A stretch of DNA of 64,000 bases from the NCBI GenBank assembly GCA_945878355.1, contig CAMCTC010000002.1, positions 1 to 64,000 on the forward strand, given 5' to 3'. The position numbers and the translations under genes are program-made. Below, in pieces: positions 45,969 through 57,814 of the stretch. The notes under the pieces are model-generated. The model worked only from the letters and a program-made list of their open reading frames with translations, ran no database searches and was not told the origin of the DNA. Position 1 is the first letter of the stretch. The number at the start of each line of letters is the position of its first letter. The DNA is from Bordetella parapertussis (GTDB taxonomy: Bacteria > Pseudomonadota > Gammaproteobacteria > Burkholderiales > Burkholderiaceae_C).

Positions 45969-46231
45969 AATGCTCAAGGTCCTGGTTGAAGGTCGAACTG
46001 GTAGGCCGCCAGGGCTCAATACCAGCGTCGCCCGACAGCCGCGCGCACATTCAAGGCATTGCGTGTTTGCGTAGTTTAGAGCGCGCTGCAGTGCCCACTA
46101 GCGCAAGTCGGAATCTGCCCGAGGCATGGCAAGCCTCAGGCTTGGGTGCGGAAGATGGCGTTGATGTCGTCGACAAACGCCGCTTTGATGTCAGCCGCGA
46201 CAATGCCCTGCCCAGCCAGAAAACCGAGCTG
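45969..46231 (-). other. Upstream region of the caspase operon
   Basis: These 263 bases separate the dimethylglycine-dehydrogenase-like gene from the caspase operon on the same strand. They must hold the operon promoter unless there is read-through. A TAAACT near 46076 is a weak -10 candidate without a matching -35. No gene is seen, and neither is a clear terminator. Confidence 0.4.
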
Positions 46232-48673
46232 TCAATGGCTTGGCGCCACCCAACGGTCCCAGGCCGTGGCGCCCACCGCCCTGCCCCACAGGTCGACCGA
46301 GACCGGGGTGCCAGCGTGTGCTTGCAGCGCCATGTCGCCGCGAACATAGCCCAGGCCGACGCAGACGCCGGCGCGGTCGCTCCAGCCGACCGAGCTGAGC
46401 TCGCCCACCGGCATGCCGGCGATGGCCACCGCCTCGCCGCCCCAGGCGTGGTCGGCCGGATCGTCGAAGACAAAGCTCAACAGCTTCTTGGCCAGCGGCC
46501 GGCCTTGCGCGGCCAGCAGCGCGTCGCGGCCGATGAAGTCGGCGCCCTTGTCGAGCTTGACCGCGAAGCCGATGCCGGCCTCGAACGGCGTCTCGTCGGG
46601 CGAGAGCTCGGCACCCCAGGCGCGCCTGCCGGCCTCGATGCGCAGCGCATCGAGCGCGAAGTAGCCGGCGTCGCGCAGGCCCAGGTCAGCGCCGGCAGCT
46701 TGCAGCGCGAGGTAAACATGGCGCGCCATCTCGACCGGCACGTAGAGCTCGAAACCGGGACCGCCGACATAGCTCATGCGCGCGGCGCGCACCCGTGCCA
46801 GCCCGAGGTCGATCTCGACGCTGTGCGAGAACGGCAGCGCGTCCGGCGACAAGTCGTCGGGGCTGACCCGCGCGAGCAGCGCGCGGGCATTGGGCCCCAT
46901 CAACGACAGCACGCAGGTCATCGCGCTGACATCGGTCAGCAAGGCTTGCTGGCCGGCACCGACATGGCGCTCGATCCAGTCGGCGTCGCGCAGCGCCTGG
47001 GCCGAGCCGGTGACGACGAGAAACTTGTCGGCCGCCAACCGCAGCAGCGTCAGATCGCTCTCGATGCCGCCGCGCTGGTTGAGCATCGCGGTGTAGACCA
47101 TTCGACCGACAGCCACGTCGACCTGGTTGGCGCACAGGCGTTGCAGCACAGCGCAGGCGTCGCGGCCCTGCAGCAGCAGCTTGGAGAACGAGCTTTGGTC
47201 GTAGACCGCCACCGCCTCGCGGGTGGCGCGCTGCTCGTCGACCACCCAGTCCAGCCAGCCAGGCCGGCCCATGCTGTGCGCAGGCGCGGCAACGCCAGCC
47301 GGCTTGAAGTAGTTGGCACGCTCCCAGCCGTTCTTGCTGCCGAACTCTGCCCCCTGCACGGCGAGCCTGTCGTAGAGCGGCGAGGTGCGCAGCGGCCGCG
47401 CGCTAGCGAGTTCCTGGCGCGGCCAGCGCATCGCGTAGTGCAGGCCCAGCGACTCGACTGTGCGCTCGGCCAGCGCCTGGCGGTTGCCGGTGAAGCTGCC
47501 GAAGCGCCGGATGTCGACCTCCCACAGGTCGCAAGGCGCCTCGCCGCCGACCACCCATTCGGCGATCAGCTTGCCCGCGCCACCCGAGTTGGCGATGCCC
47601 GCCGAGTTGAAGCCGGCGCAGACGAAATAGCCAGCCAGCCCGGGCGCCTCGCCGAGGATGAACTGGCCGTCGGGCGTGAAGCTCTCGGGCCCGTTGAGCA
47701 GCATCTTGATCGGCGCGGTCTCAAGGCAGGGCGTGCGGTGGATCGCGTTGCGCATCAGCGGCTCGAACTGGTCCCAGTCCTCGCCCAGCAGCTGGAACTG
47801 GAAATCGGCCGGTATCGGGTCGACCCGCCAGGGCTTGGCGGCGAGCTCGAAACCGCCCATCACCAGGCCGCCGACCTCCTCCTTGTAGTAGATCAGCCCG
47901 TCGGGGTCGCGCATCACCGGCAGCATCGGGTGCACGCCCTCGATCCGATCGGTGACGATGTAGAAATGCTCGGCCGAGTACAGCGGCACGTTGACGCCCG
48001 CCAGCGCGCCGAACTGCCGCGCCCATTGGCCGGCGCAGTTGATCAGCGTCTCGCAGCGGATCTCGCCGGCCACGCCGTCCTGCAGCGTGCGCACCCCCGC
48101 GACACGGCCAGCGCCGCGCGGGCCGGTCTCGATGATCACGCCGGTGACCTGCACGCCCTCGGCCAGCGTCGCGCCGCCCTGCCTGGCACCCTTGGCCAGC
48201 GACATCGTCAAGTCGGTCGGGTTGGCCTTGCCGTCGCCAGGGATCCAAATCGCGCCCTGCAAGTCGTCGGTGCGCATCAGCGGGAACAACTCACCCGCCT
48301 CGCGCGGCGAGACCAGCTGCACCTCGACGCCGAAGCTGCGCGCCAGCGCGGCCTGCTTGTGCAGCAACTGCCAGCGCTCGGGCGTGCGCGCGACGTTGAC
48401 GCTGCCACAGCGCTTCCAGCCGGTGGCCAGCCCGGTCTCGGCCTCCAGGCCGGCGTACAGATCGATGCCGTAGCGACTCATCCGCGTCATGCTGCGGTTG
48501 GGCCGCATCTGGCCGACCAAGCCAGCGGCATGCCAGGTGGTGCCACTGGTCAGCCGACCCTGTTCGAGCAGCAGCACGTCGCGCCGGCCCAAGCGGGTCA
48601 GGTGATAGGCGGTCGAACAGCCGGCGATGCCGCCGCCGACGATCAGCGTCTGAACATGGGAGGGCAATTCCAT
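46232..48673 (-). CDS. FAD oxidoreductase of the dimethylglycine/sarcosine dehydrogenase family, with GcvT domain
   Basis: The N-terminal DAO-type FAD domain (about 1-390) has [16 protein letters not shown] and SGTTWHAAG, where the His is the covalent flavin site in this family. The C-terminal half (about 430-813) is a GcvT-like aminomethyl/tetrahydrofolate domain (VYDQSSFSKLLLQGRDA, LSLMGPNARALLARVS, DALRIEAGRRAWGAEL). Enzymes of this layout demethylate N-methyl amines and pass the carbon to folate. It is the last gene of the phnR-phnA-phnY-phnZ-EamA operon. An N-methylated aminophosphonate substrate is plausible; this is inference. Confidence 0.9.
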   Translation of the reverse strand: MELPSHVQTLIVGGGIAGCSTAYHLTRLGRRDVLLLEQGRLTSGTTWHAAGLVGQMRPNRSMTRMSRYGIDLYAGLEAETGLATGWKRCGSVNVARTPERWQLLHKQAALARSFGVEVQLVSPREAGELFPLMRTDDLQGAIWIPGDGKANPTDLTMSLAKGARQGGATLAEGVQVTGVIIETGPRGAGRVAGVRTLQDGVAGEIRCETLINCAGQWARQFGALAGVNVPLYSAEHFYIVTDRIEGVHPMLPVMRDPDGLIYYKEEVGGLVMGGFELAAKPWRVDPIPADFQFQLLGEDWDQFEPLMRNAIHRTPCLETAPIKMLLNGPESFTPDGQFILGEAPGLAGYFVCAGFNSAGIANSGGAGKLIAEWVVGGEAPCDLWEVDIRRFGSFTGNRQALAERTVESLGLHYAMRWPRQELASARPLRTSPLYDRLAVQGAEFGSKNGWERANYFKPAGVAAPAHSMGRPGWLDWVVDEQRATREAVAVYDQSSFSKLLLQGRDACAVLQRLCANQVDVAVGRMVYTAMLNQRGGIESDLTLLRLAADKFLVVTGSAQALRDADWIERHVGAGQQALLTDVSAMTCVLSLMGPNARALLARVSPDDLSPDALPFSHSVEIDLGLARVRAARMSYVGGPGFELYVPVEMARHVYLALQAAGADLGLRDAGYFALDALRIEAGRRAWGAELSPDETPFEAGIGFAVKLDKGADFIGRDALLAAQGRPLAKKLLSFVFDDPADHAWGGEAVAIAGMPVGELSSVGWSDRAGVCVGLGYVRGDMALQAHAGTPVSVDLWGRAVGATAWDRWVAPSH

Positions 48674-48686
48674 CGTTGTCTCCGGG

Positions 48687-49562
48687 TCAACCCAGCCGCA
48701 AGGCCATCACGCCGGCGACGATCACCGCCGTGCCGAGCGCACGCTGCAGTCCGAATTTTTCCTTCAGCAGCCAGCTGCCGAACAGCGCGGCGAACAGCAC
48801 CGAAGTCTCGCGCAGCGCGGCCACGCTGGCCACCGGCGCTCGCGTCATCGCCCACAGCGCGATCGCATAAGCGCCAATCGACGCGACTCCGCCGAGCGAG
48901 GCCATAGGCCAGCGGCTTCGTGCATAGCGCAAGATCTGGCGCCGCCCGGCCGGGTTGCGGCGCAGCCACACCAACAGCGGGTAAGACACCCCGTCGAGCA
49001 CGAACAACAGCATCACATAGCGCATAGCCGAGCCGCCGCTGGCCACCTCGGTGCGCACACCCAGGCCGTCGACGACGGTGTAGCAAGCGATGATCCCGGC
49101 ATTGGCGAACGCATAGAGCAGCGCCTTGCGGTGGTGCAGCGCAGCACCCGGGTTGGCCAGGCCGACCATCGCCACGCCCAGCGTGATGCCGACAATGCCG
49201 GCCCAGGCCGCCGCGCTGGGCGACTCGCCGATCAGCGGCAAGCTGGCCAATGCCACCAGCAATGGCGCGAAGCCACGCATGATCGGGTAGGTCAGGCCCA
49301 GGTCGCCGTGCTCGTAAGCCCCGGCCAACGCGATGTAGTAGCCGATATGGATGAACAGCGACGCGGCGATGAAAGGCGCTGATTCCGGGCGCGGCAGCCC
49401 CACCCACAGCAGCATCGGCAGCGCCACCAATGCGCCCATGAAGTGCACCAACGCGGTGTCTAGCGGCTTGTCGGCGCTGGACTTGATCAGCACGTTCCAG
49501 CCCGCATGCAGCAGCGCGCCAAGCAGCACGGCGGCGATCAGAGGCCAGGTCAGCGTCAACAA
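48687..49562 (-). CDS. EamA/DMT family transporter
   Basis: The 291 residues form ten hydrophobic segments in two EamA halves. AGAYEHGDLGLTYPIMRGFAPLLV is the characteristic end of segment 3 and loop, and RETSVLFAALFGSWLLKEKFG the matching motif in the second half. Members move amino acids or other small metabolites, usually outward. It overlaps the phnZ-like stop by 7 bases and lies 13 bases before the FAD oxidoreductase, so it belongs to the phosphonate operon. It could export a by-product or import a substrate. Confidence 0.9.
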   Translation of the reverse strand: MLTLTWPLIAAVLLGALLHAGWNVLIKSSADKPLDTALVHFMGALVALPMLLWVGLPRPESAPFIAASLFIHIGYYIALAGAYEHGDLGLTYPIMRGFAPLLVALASLPLIGESPSAAAWAGIVGITLGVAMVGLANPGAALHHRKALLYAFANAGIIACYTVVDGLGVRTEVASGGSAMRYVMLLFVLDGVSYPLLVWLRRNPAGRRQILRYARSRWPMASLGGVASIGAYAIALWAMTRAPVASVAALRETSVLFAALFGSWLLKEKFGLQRALGTAVIVAGVMALRLG

Positions 49563-50125
49563 AGTGCGCAGCGGCTGGCGCGCGCGATGAAATGCGCCAG
49601 CGGCGGAGTCGTCGCGTCGGCCGACTTGGCCTGGTCGTCCCAGAGCCGCAGCCGCACCGCGTCCGTCGCGCCAGGTCGGGCGATGAAGTCAGCCGCCTGC
49701 GCGGCGTCAAACACACCGCCCTGCAGCAGCAAGCTGCGCTGCGAGTCGGCCGACAGCGACGCCAGATAACCGGGGCGGGTCGCACAGAGGTAGCGCTTGG
49801 CGTCGACATGGCCTTTCACCGCACCCAGCACCCGGTCTGAGAACAGTCCGCGCAGAAACGGCAGCGCGATGAACTGGTGCAGGTCGTCGATGCCACGCAG
49901 CGTCGGCGTGTCGCCCAGGTCGTCGCCCAAGCCGTCGCCCAGCTCATGCACCAGATGGCCCAGGTCGTGCAACAGCGCAGCGGTCGCCAGCTCGTCGTCA
50001 GCGCCGTCGGCCTCGGCCAGCGCAGCGGTCTGCAGCGCGTGCTGCAACTGCGTCACCGGTTCGCCGCTGTATTGCTCGTGGCCACGCCGCAGGAACAGCG
50101 CTTCGATGTCGTTGAGGGTCAGCAT
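49556..50125 (-). CDS. phnZ: HD-domain oxygenase-like protein of the PhnZ family
   Basis: This 189-residue HD-domain protein has the PhnZ-type N-terminus. Tyr19 and Glu22 (EQYSGEPVTQLQHAL) correspond to the substrate-recognition Tyr24/Glu27 of PhnZ. His29, the His53-Asp54 pair in ALLHDLGHLVH, His83, His106 (VKGHVDAKRY) and the Asp in LWDDQAKSAD supply the di-iron ligands. PhnZ oxidises 1-hydroxy-2-aminoethylphosphonate to glycine and phosphate. Its usual partner, the PhnY-type 2-oxoglutarate dioxygenase, is not in the window. It lies 16 bases after phnY in the minus-strand phosphonate operon. Confidence 0.85.
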   Translation of the reverse strand: MLTLNDIEALFLRRGHEQYSGEPVTQLQHALQTAALAEADGADDELATAALLHDLGHLVHELGDGLGDDLGDTPTLRGIDDLHQFIALPFLRGLFSDRVLGAVKGHVDAKRYLCATRPGYLASLSADSQRSLLLQGGVFDAAQAADFIARPGATDAVRLRLWDDQAKSADATTPPLAHFIARASRCALC

Positions 50126-50141
50126 GGGATCAGCGGAAGGA

Positions 50142-53641
<3,500 letters not shown>

Positions 53642-53668
53642 GGCAGCGATTGGACGCTGGGCACAGTA

Positions 53669-53703
53669 AATTGTCAACAATCTACCGACAACCGTTGACA
53701 ATT
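53669..53703. promoter_or_regulatory. Operator with divergent promoters between phnR and the AEP transporter genes
   Basis: AATTGTCAAC (53669-53678) and GTTGACAATT (53694-53703) form a perfect 10-bp inverted repeat with a 15-base spacer. Each arm contains a perfect TTGACA -35: on the plus strand at 53695-53700 and on the minus strand at 53672-53677. Weak -10 elements follow (GACAAT at 53716-53721, plus; TCCAAT at 53649-53654, minus). A GntR regulator bound here would cover both -35 boxes. Confidence 0.75.
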
Positions 53704-53818
53704 GACGACGACACCGACAATATCGGCCGCTGCGCTCGCTGCGGTCATCGTGCTGTCACCGTCGCAGGTTCATGCTCAACGGTCTGACCCCGTCCAAAAA
53801 CCGACCCAGGAGATTCCG

Positions 53819-54874
53819 ATGCGACTTTCGCGCGCGCTGACACACCGCTTGCACCTGACCGCCATGCTGGCGCTGACCATCGCCGCCGGCGGCGCTGCCG
53901 CCCAAGGCAAGACCCAGTTGCTGGTCTACACCGCGCTGGAGACCGACCAGCTCAAGGCCTACCAGGAAGGCTTCAACAAAGCCTACCCGGACATCGACCT
54001 GAAATGGGTTCGCGACTCCACCGGCGTGATCACCGCCAAGCTGCTGGCCGAGAAGGCCAACCCGCAGGCCGACGCCGTGATGGGCGTGGCCGCGTCCAGC
54101 CTGGCGCTGCTCGACAAGAACGGCATGCTCGAGGCTTACAAACCGCTCAACCTCGACGCCATCATGTCGCAGTACCGCGACAAGAAGAATCCGCCGGCCT
54201 GGTTCGGCATGGACGTCTGGGGCGCCACCGTGTGCTTCAACACCGTCGAAGCCGCGAAGAAGAACATCCCCAAGCCCGAGACCTGGAAAGACCTGACCAA
54301 GCCGGCCTACAAAGGCCAGGTCGTGATGCCCAACCCGGCGAGCTCGGGCACCGGCTTCTTCGACGTCACCGCCTGGCTCACACTCTGGGGCGACGACAAC
54401 GGCAAGGGCGGCGGCTGGAAGTACATGGACGCGCTGCACGAGAACATCGGCCAATACACCCATTCGGGATCCAAGCCTTGCAACATGGCGGCGGCAGGTG
54501 AGTACGTCGTGGGCATCAGCTTCGAGTACCGCGGCAACGCCAACAAGGCCAAAGGCGCGCCGATCGACCTGGTGTTCCCGAAAGAAGGCCTGGGCTGGGA
54601 TCTGGAAGCCTTCGCGATCCACAAGGGAACGAAGAAGCTGGCCGCCGCGCAGAAGCTCGCCGACTGGGCCTCGAGCAAGGACGCGATGCTGCTGTACGGC
54701 AAGAACTTCGCAATCACCGCCCAACCCGGCGTCGCAGCACCTTTGGCGAACGTGCCCAAGGACTACGAGGCGCGGCTGGTCAAGATGGACTTCAACGTCG
54801 CCGCCGACAGCCGCGAGCGCGTGCTGGCCGAATGGACCAAGCGCTACAGCGCGAAGTCGGAGCCTAAGAAGTAA
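53819..54874 (+). CDS. phnS: 2-Aminoethylphosphonate-type ABC transporter, substrate-binding protein
   Basis: This 351-residue exported protein has a signal peptide (LHLTAMLALTIAAGGAAAQ) and a type II binding fold resembling iron(III)/AEP binding proteins. LLVYTALETDQLKAYQEGF is the typical first strand. WVRDSTGVITAKLLAEKANP and VVMPNPASSGTGF are the ligand-contact segments, the latter matching the phosphonate-binding loop of this group. The start is the ATG at 53819, with AGGAG upstream. It is followed 10 bases later by the ATPase gene. The AEP assignment is based on the neighbouring phnW, phnA, phnY and phnR. Confidence 0.88.
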   Translation: MRLSRALTHRLHLTAMLALTIAAGGAAAQGKTQLLVYTALETDQLKAYQEGFNKAYPDIDLKWVRDSTGVITAKLLAEKANPQADAVMGVAASSLALLDKNGMLEAYKPLNLDAIMSQYRDKKNPPAWFGMDVWGATVCFNTVEAAKKNIPKPETWKDLTKPAYKGQVVMPNPASSGTGFFDVTAWLTLWGDDNGKGGGWKYMDALHENIGQYTHSGSKPCNMAAAGEYVVGISFEYRGNANKAKGAPIDLVFPKEGLGWDLEAFAIHKGTKKLAAAQKLADWASSKDAMLLYGKNFAITAQPGVAAPLANVPKDYEARLVKMDFNVAADSRERVLAEWTKRYSAKSEPKK

Positions 54875-54884
54875 GGCCCAAGGG

Positions 54885-55967
54885 ATGCCGGAGCAGCCTT
54901 ACCTGCAACTCGAGGGGATTGCCAAGCGCTTCGGCAGCTTCACAGCGCTGCAGAGCGTGGACCTGGCGATCCCCAAGGGCGAGTTCGTCTGCTTTCTCGG
55001 GCCCTCGGGCTGCGGCAAGACCACGCTGCTGCGCATCGTCGCAGGGCTGGAGGCGCAGAGCGCGGGTCGCATCCGACAGGCTGGGCGTGACATCTCGCAG
55101 TTGCCGCCGGCCCAGCGCGATTACGGCATCGTGTTCCAGTCCTACGCGCTGTTTCCCAACCTCAGCGTTGCCGACAACGTCGCTTACGGTCTGGTCAACC
55201 GCCGCAGTCCGAAGGCGCAGATCCGCGAGCGCGTCGCCGAGCTGCTGGACCTGGTCGGCCTGCCGGGCAGCGAGTCAAGGCTGCCGGCGCAGCTCTCGGG
55301 CGGCCAGCAGCAGCGCATTGCGCTGGCCCGTGCGCTCGCCACATCGCCAGGCCTGCTGCTGCTCGATGAGCCGCTGTCGGCGCTTGACGCGATCGTCCGC
55401 GTCAAGCTGCGCGATGAGATCAAAAATCTGCAGCGCAGGCTGGGGGTGACCACGGTGATGGTCACACACGACCAGGAAGAAGCGCTGGCGATGGCCGACC
55501 GCATCGTCGTGATGAACCACGGCGTGATCGAACAAGTGGGCACGCCGATGCAGGTCTACCGCGAACCGGCCACGGCCTTCGTCGCCGACTTTGTCGGCCG
55601 GGTCAATGCGCTGCCCGCCACGCTGCAGGCCGGCGGTGGCGTGCGCTTGGGTGGCCAGGGATTGGACAGCACGCTGTTTGATTGTCCGCACGACGGCCCT
55701 GCGGGCAGGGAAGTCACCGTCTACCTGCGGCCCGAGGATGTGCTGGCCAGGCCGCTGCGGCCCGGCGACGGCAATCTGTTCGAAGCCTGCATCGAGAAAA
55801 TCGAATTTCTAGGTTCGTACTGCCTGGTTCAGGTGACAAGCCCTGCGCTGGGCGAGCAGCGCCTGTCGGTCACGCTGTCTCCTAACTTTATTGCAGAGCA
55901 GGCTTTGAGGCTGGGCTCGAACCTGCCGCTGCGGCTGCTGCCCGAGCGCATGAGGATCTTCGCGTGA
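54885..55967 (+). CDS. phnT: 2-Aminoethylphosphonate-type ABC transporter, ATP-binding protein
   Basis: This 360-residue ATPase has Walker A GPSGCGKTT, the Q-loop FQSYALFPNLS, the signature LSGGQQQRIALARAL, Walker B LLLLDEPLSALD and the switch His in MVTHDQEEA. The C-terminal 110 residues form a TOBE-type regulatory region (YLRPEDVLARPLRPGDG). The start is the ATG at 54885. The stop overlaps the GTG of the permease gene by 4 bases. It is the energy-coupling part of the importer. Confidence 0.92.
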   Translation: MPEQPYLQLEGIAKRFGSFTALQSVDLAIPKGEFVCFLGPSGCGKTTLLRIVAGLEAQSAGRIRQAGRDISQLPPAQRDYGIVFQSYALFPNLSVADNVAYGLVNRRSPKAQIRERVAELLDLVGLPGSESRLPAQLSGGQQQRIALARALATSPGLLLLDEPLSALDAIVRVKLRDEIKNLQRRLGVTTVMVTHDQEEALAMADRIVVMNHGVIEQVGTPMQVYREPATAFVADFVGRVNALPATLQAGGGVRLGGQGLDSTLFDCPHDGPAGREVTVYLRPEDVLARPLRPGDGNLFEACIEKIEFLGSYCLVQVTSPALGEQRLSVTLSPNFIAEQALRLGSNLPLRLLPERMRIFA

Positions 55968-57658
55968 GCATGGCGCTGGTGAGATCGCGCCACCAGACCG
56001 ACCCGCGCGAGCGCGTCGCCCACGCCGGCCTGGCGCTGGTGGTGGCCTTGCTGCTGGTGTTTCTGGCCGCCCCGCTGGGAGCGATCCTCAAGCAAGCGCT
56101 GGAGGACGCGAGCGGCCGCTTTGTCGGGTTGGCCAATTTCATCGCTTACGCCCAGACGCCAGCGCTGCTCGACTCTCTGAACAACAGCCTGTGGGTCTCG
56201 GCGCTGGTCACCGCGATCACGCTGCCGCTGGCTTTCGCGTTTGCCTACGCGCTGCAGCGCAGCCGGATGCGCTTCAAACCGCTGTTTCGCGGCATCACGC
56301 TGTTGCCGCTGCTGGCACCCTCGCTGCTGTCGGCGATCTCGCTGATCTACTGGTTCGGCAACCAGGGCCTGCTCAAAGACGCGATGCAGGCGACCGGCAT
56401 CGCGCAGATCTACGGCGCGCCAGGCATCGTGCTGGCTGAATGCTTCGCGGTGTTCCCGCACGCGCTGATGATCTTGATCACCGCGCTCAGCGCTGCCGAC
56501 GGCCGCTTGTACGAGGCTGCCGAAGCGATGGGCACGCGGACCTGGCGGCGCTTTTGCACGATCACGCTGCCAGGCGCCAAGTACGGACTGATCTCGGCCG
56601 GGCTGGTGACTTTCACGCTGGTGATGACCGATTTCGGCATCCCCAAGGTGATAGGCGGCAACTTCAACGTGCTCGCGACCGATGTCTTCAAGCTGGTGAT
56701 CGGCCAGCAAGATTTCCAGCGCGGCGCGGTCGTCGCGCTGCTGCTGCTCGCGCCTGCCGTGCTGACCTTCAGCGTCGACCGCTTGATCGCATCCAAGCAA
56801 ACAGCGATGCTGACAGCCCGCGCCGTGCCTTACCGACCCAAGGCTTCAGCCTGGCGAGACGGCCTGGCCACCGGTTACTGCGCGCTGGTCGCCGCACTGG
56901 TGCTGGCGATGATCGGGATGGCGGTGTTCGCGTCTTTTGCGAGCTTCTGGCCTTACAACTTGAGCCCCACGCTCAAGCATTACACGATGGGCCTGGTCGA
57001 CGCCGAGGTCGGCGATGCCTTTGTCAACAGCCTGACGATGGCCGCCGGCACTGCCTTGTTCGGCACCGCGCTGGTCTTCATCGGCGCCTACCTGCTCGAA
57101 AAAACCCAGGGCGCAGACCCGCTGCGCAGCGCAGCGCGCTTGCTGGCGATGCTGCCGATGGCCGTGCCTGGGCTGGTGCTGGGCCTGGGCTACATCTTCT
57201 TCTTCAACGCCCCCACCAACCCCTTGGGCGGGCTGTACCACTCGATGGCGCTGCTCACGCTGTGCACGATCGCGCACTTCTACACCACCGGCCACCTGAC
57301 CGCGGTCACCGCACTGAAAGCGCTGGACGCCGAATTCGAAGCCGTGTCTGCGTCGCTGAAAGTGCCTTTCTGGGTGACCTTCAGACGCGTCACACTGCCG
57401 ATCTGCTGTCCGGCGCTGGTCGACATCGCACGTTACTTCTTCATCAACGCGATGACGACGATCTCGGCCGTGGTGTTTCTGTACTCGCCCGAGACCAAGG
57501 TCGCGGCGATCGCGATCCTCAACCTCGACGAAGCCGGCGAAATGGGGGCTGCTGCGGCCTGCGCCGTGCTGATCACCGCGGCATCTAGCCTGGCGATGCT
57601 CGCCTTCATGGGTCTGGCCTGGATGGTCGACCGAAAAACCCAAGCCTGGAGACATTGA
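55964..57658 (+). CDS. phnU: 2-Aminoethylphosphonate-type ABC transporter, fused permease
   Basis: The 564 residues contain two complete permease halves with about twelve membrane segments. Each half has an EAA loop: EAAEAMGTRTWRRFCTITLP in the first, and EAVSASLKVPFWVTFRRVTLP in the second. A single chain thus replaces the PhnU and PhnV pair of other systems. The start is a GTG overlapping the phnT stop; MSMALVRSRHQ is the N-terminus. It is followed by a GC-rich repeat-like spacer and then phnW. Confidence 0.9.
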   Translation: MSMALVRSRHQTDPRERVAHAGLALVVALLLVFLAAPLGAILKQALEDASGRFVGLANFIAYAQTPALLDSLNNSLWVSALVTAITLPLAFAFAYALQRSRMRFKPLFRGITLLPLLAPSLLSAISLIYWFGNQGLLKDAMQATGIAQIYGAPGIVLAECFAVFPHALMILITALSAADGRLYEAAEAMGTRTWRRFCTITLPGAKYGLISAGLVTFTLVMTDFGIPKVIGGNFNVLATDVFKLVIGQQDFQRGAVVALLLLAPAVLTFSVDRLIASKQTAMLTARAVPYRPKASAWRDGLATGYCALVAALVLAMIGMAVFASFASFWPYNLSPTLKHYTMGLVDAEVGDAFVNSLTMAAGTALFGTALVFIGAYLLEKTQGADPLRSAARLLAMLPMAVPGLVLGLGYIFFFNAPTNPLGGLYHSMALLTLCTIAHFYTTGHLTAVTALKALDAEFEAVSASLKVPFWVTFRRVTLPICCPALVDIARYFFINAMTTISAVVFLYSPETKVAAIAILNLDEAGEMGAAAACAVLITAASSLAMLAFMGLAWMVDRKTQAWRH

Positions 57659-57687
57659 TGAACCCCCACACTCACATGCGTTCGCTG

Positions 57688-57809
57688 CCCATCGGCTTGC
57701 AAGCCGATGGGCCTTCGCCAGCCACTCGCGAGCGCGCCGGCGCTCGCTCGGAGCGGGCTCAGCCCCCCGCGGGGGCGCAGGCCCCCCTTGGGGCGGCCCG
57801 GCGGGAGGC
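57688..57809. repeat. Palindrome-rich spacer between phnU and phnW
   Basis: A perfect 24-base palindrome lies at 57688-57711 (core CGGCTTGCAAGCCG). It is followed by GCGAGCGC/GCGCTCGC (57728-57747) and two GC-only hairpins of the GCCCCCC...GGGGGC type (57762-57797). The block resembles dispersed REP-like elements found between genes in Burkholderiales. No T-tract follows, so it is not a normal terminator. Confidence 0.7.
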
Positions 57810-57814
57810 CTAAG

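Noticed and set aside
45986..48907. Very long open frame (973 codons) on the plus strand
   Set aside because: It lies antisense to the FAD oxidoreductase, has no recognisable domain, and is explained by high GC at codon third positions of the real gene.
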